A DNA stretch of 64,000 bases from Prevotella sp. (lineage in GTDB: Bacteria; Bacteroidota; Bacteroidia; Bacteroidales; Bacteroidaceae): NCBI GenBank assembly GCA_017541365.1, contig JAFXZF010000010.1, positions 1 to 64,000 on the forward strand, in the 5' to 3' direction. This document shows positions 63,423-64,000 of the stretch, piece after piece (the stretch's first letter is position 1; every line of letters starts with the position of its first letter). The notes beneath the pieces were generated by a model. The model had not been told where the DNA came from, did no database searches, and saw only the letters and a program-made list of their open reading frames with translations. The position numbers were made by a program, and so were the translations under genes.

Positions 63423-64000
63423 ATGAAGAAATCAATTAACGACCTGACGGAACGCAAGGGGGGCACCCCCATCAGTATGCTGACGGCTTATGACTACCAT
63501 ACGGCGATGACTATCGACGAGGCGGGCGTGGACATGATACTCGTGGGCGACTCGCTGGGCAACGTGATGTTGGGATATGAGAATACGCTCGCCGTCACGG
63601 TGGAGGATATGATACACCATGGAAAGGCGGTGTGCCGAGGCACGAAGGAGGCTTTTGTGGTGATCGACATGCCGTTTATGTCGTACCAGCCGTCGGTGGA
63701 GGACGCCGTGCGCAACGCTGGACGGATAATGAAGGAGACGGGTTGCCAGGCTGTGAAGCTGGAGGGCGGAGCGGAGTATGCTGACCGCATAAAGGCGATA
63801 GTACAGGCGGGCATACCGGTGGTGGCTCACATAGGGCTGACGCCTCAGTCGGTGAACGCGCTGGGCGGCTACAAGGTACAGGGCAGAACGGACAAGGCGG
63901 CACAGAAGCTGCTCGAGGACGCGAGGGCGGTGACGGCGGCCGGGGCTTTTGCCGTAACGCTGGAGTGCGTGCCGGAGGAGCTCGCCAAGACGGTGACAAG
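63423..64000 (+). CDS. panB: 3-methyl-2-oxobutanoate hydroxymethyltransferase (PanB), 3' end outside the window
   Basis: First step of pantothenate synthesis, adding a hydroxymethyl group to 2-ketoisovalerate. The translated 192 codons read [20 protein letters not shown], then [51 protein letters not shown] and [12 protein letters not shown], all family hallmarks with the metal Asp residues. No stop occurs before the window ends; about 80 residues are missing. GC content rises here relative to serC-type genes. Confidence 0.95.
   Translation, partial: MKKSINDLTERKGGTPISMLTAYDYHTAMTIDEAGVDMILVGDSLGNVMLGYENTLAVTVEDMIHHGKAVCRGTKEAFVVIDMPFMSYQPSVEDAVRNAGRIMKETGCQAVKLEGGAEYADRIKAIVQAGIPVVAHIGLTPQSVNALGGYKVQGRTDKAAQKLLEDARAVTAAGAFAVTLECVPEELAKTVT

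Overview
The window looks like chromosome of a Bacteroidales bacterium, most probably a Prevotellaceae member. The evidence is the Bacteroidetes-type promoter (TTTG, 19-20 bp, TAnnTTTG) in front of many genes, serine palmitoyltransferase, a BspA-type leucine-rich-repeat surface protein, type IX secretion sorting domains (one A-like, one B), a PorT-like barrel, a TamL-like lipoprotein and dipeptidyl peptidase III. No rRNA, tRNA, CRISPR array or intact insertion sequence was recognised. The last gene (panB) runs off the window.

Layout. 0.4-6.2 kb: orphan lipoprotein, then lepA, a Crp-like regulator, rmuC, an HD hydrolase and menA on +. 6.2-10.3 kb: serC, serA, a DUF1015 protein and yraN on +. 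10.3-13.3 kb (-): an AraC-type DNA-binding protein, dipeptidyl peptidase III and an AlkD-like HEAT protein. 13.4-16.5 kb (+): HU/SPOR protein, FHA/zinc-ribbon protein and an alanine symporter. 16.5-23 kb (-): glyA, map, tsaD and pncC; serine palmitoyltransferase, an rRNA-type methyltransferase and a small sorting-domain protein. 23-25.7 kb (+): lipid kinase, YigZ-type protein and a sulfatase-modifying-factor-like lipoprotein. 25.6-35.3 kb (-): LysE transporter, DUF4924, prfC, a HPPK-TPR fusion; then GH25 lysozyme, zinc-ribbon protein, recJ and recQ. 35.3-38.8 kb is the accessory-looking part: a gene-free 1.25 kb stretch with a long inverted repeat, a toxin-antitoxin-like pair, a nested palindrome and the LRR protein. 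38.8-48.5 kb (-): nucleoside/cofactor/lipid A genes lpxK, punA, thiL, a nucleotidyltransferase and nrnA, plus uvrA, a PorT-like barrel and a LivJ-like protein. 48.6-61.9 kb: T9SS type B protein and tamL (+), tkt-rpiB (-), ftsK-lolA-rnz (+), a PHP hydrolase (-), glnS and dedA (+). 62-64 kb: two candidate convergent small RNAs, a DUF2520 oxidoreductase (-) and panB (+).

The most unusual theme is the intergenic sequence. Nearly every gene junction inside an operon carries a short degenerate tandem repeat of 6-9 bp words. In several places this sequence has become coding: an in-frame block inside nrnA, the hydrophobic core of a barrel protein's signal peptide, and the N-termini of the AlkD-like protein and the TrmH-like methyltransferase. 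Upstream of tsaD it stands where the start codon should be, and no ATG, GTG or TTG precedes the conserved N-terminus.

Other points for follow-up: a 98-bp promoter-bearing sequence present twice, 59 kb apart and inverted; two small-RNA candidates at 62 kb that carry mutually complementary blocks; and a five-stem nested palindrome with a terminator-like alternative fold ahead of the LRR gene. All calls rest on reading the sequence; no database search was run.
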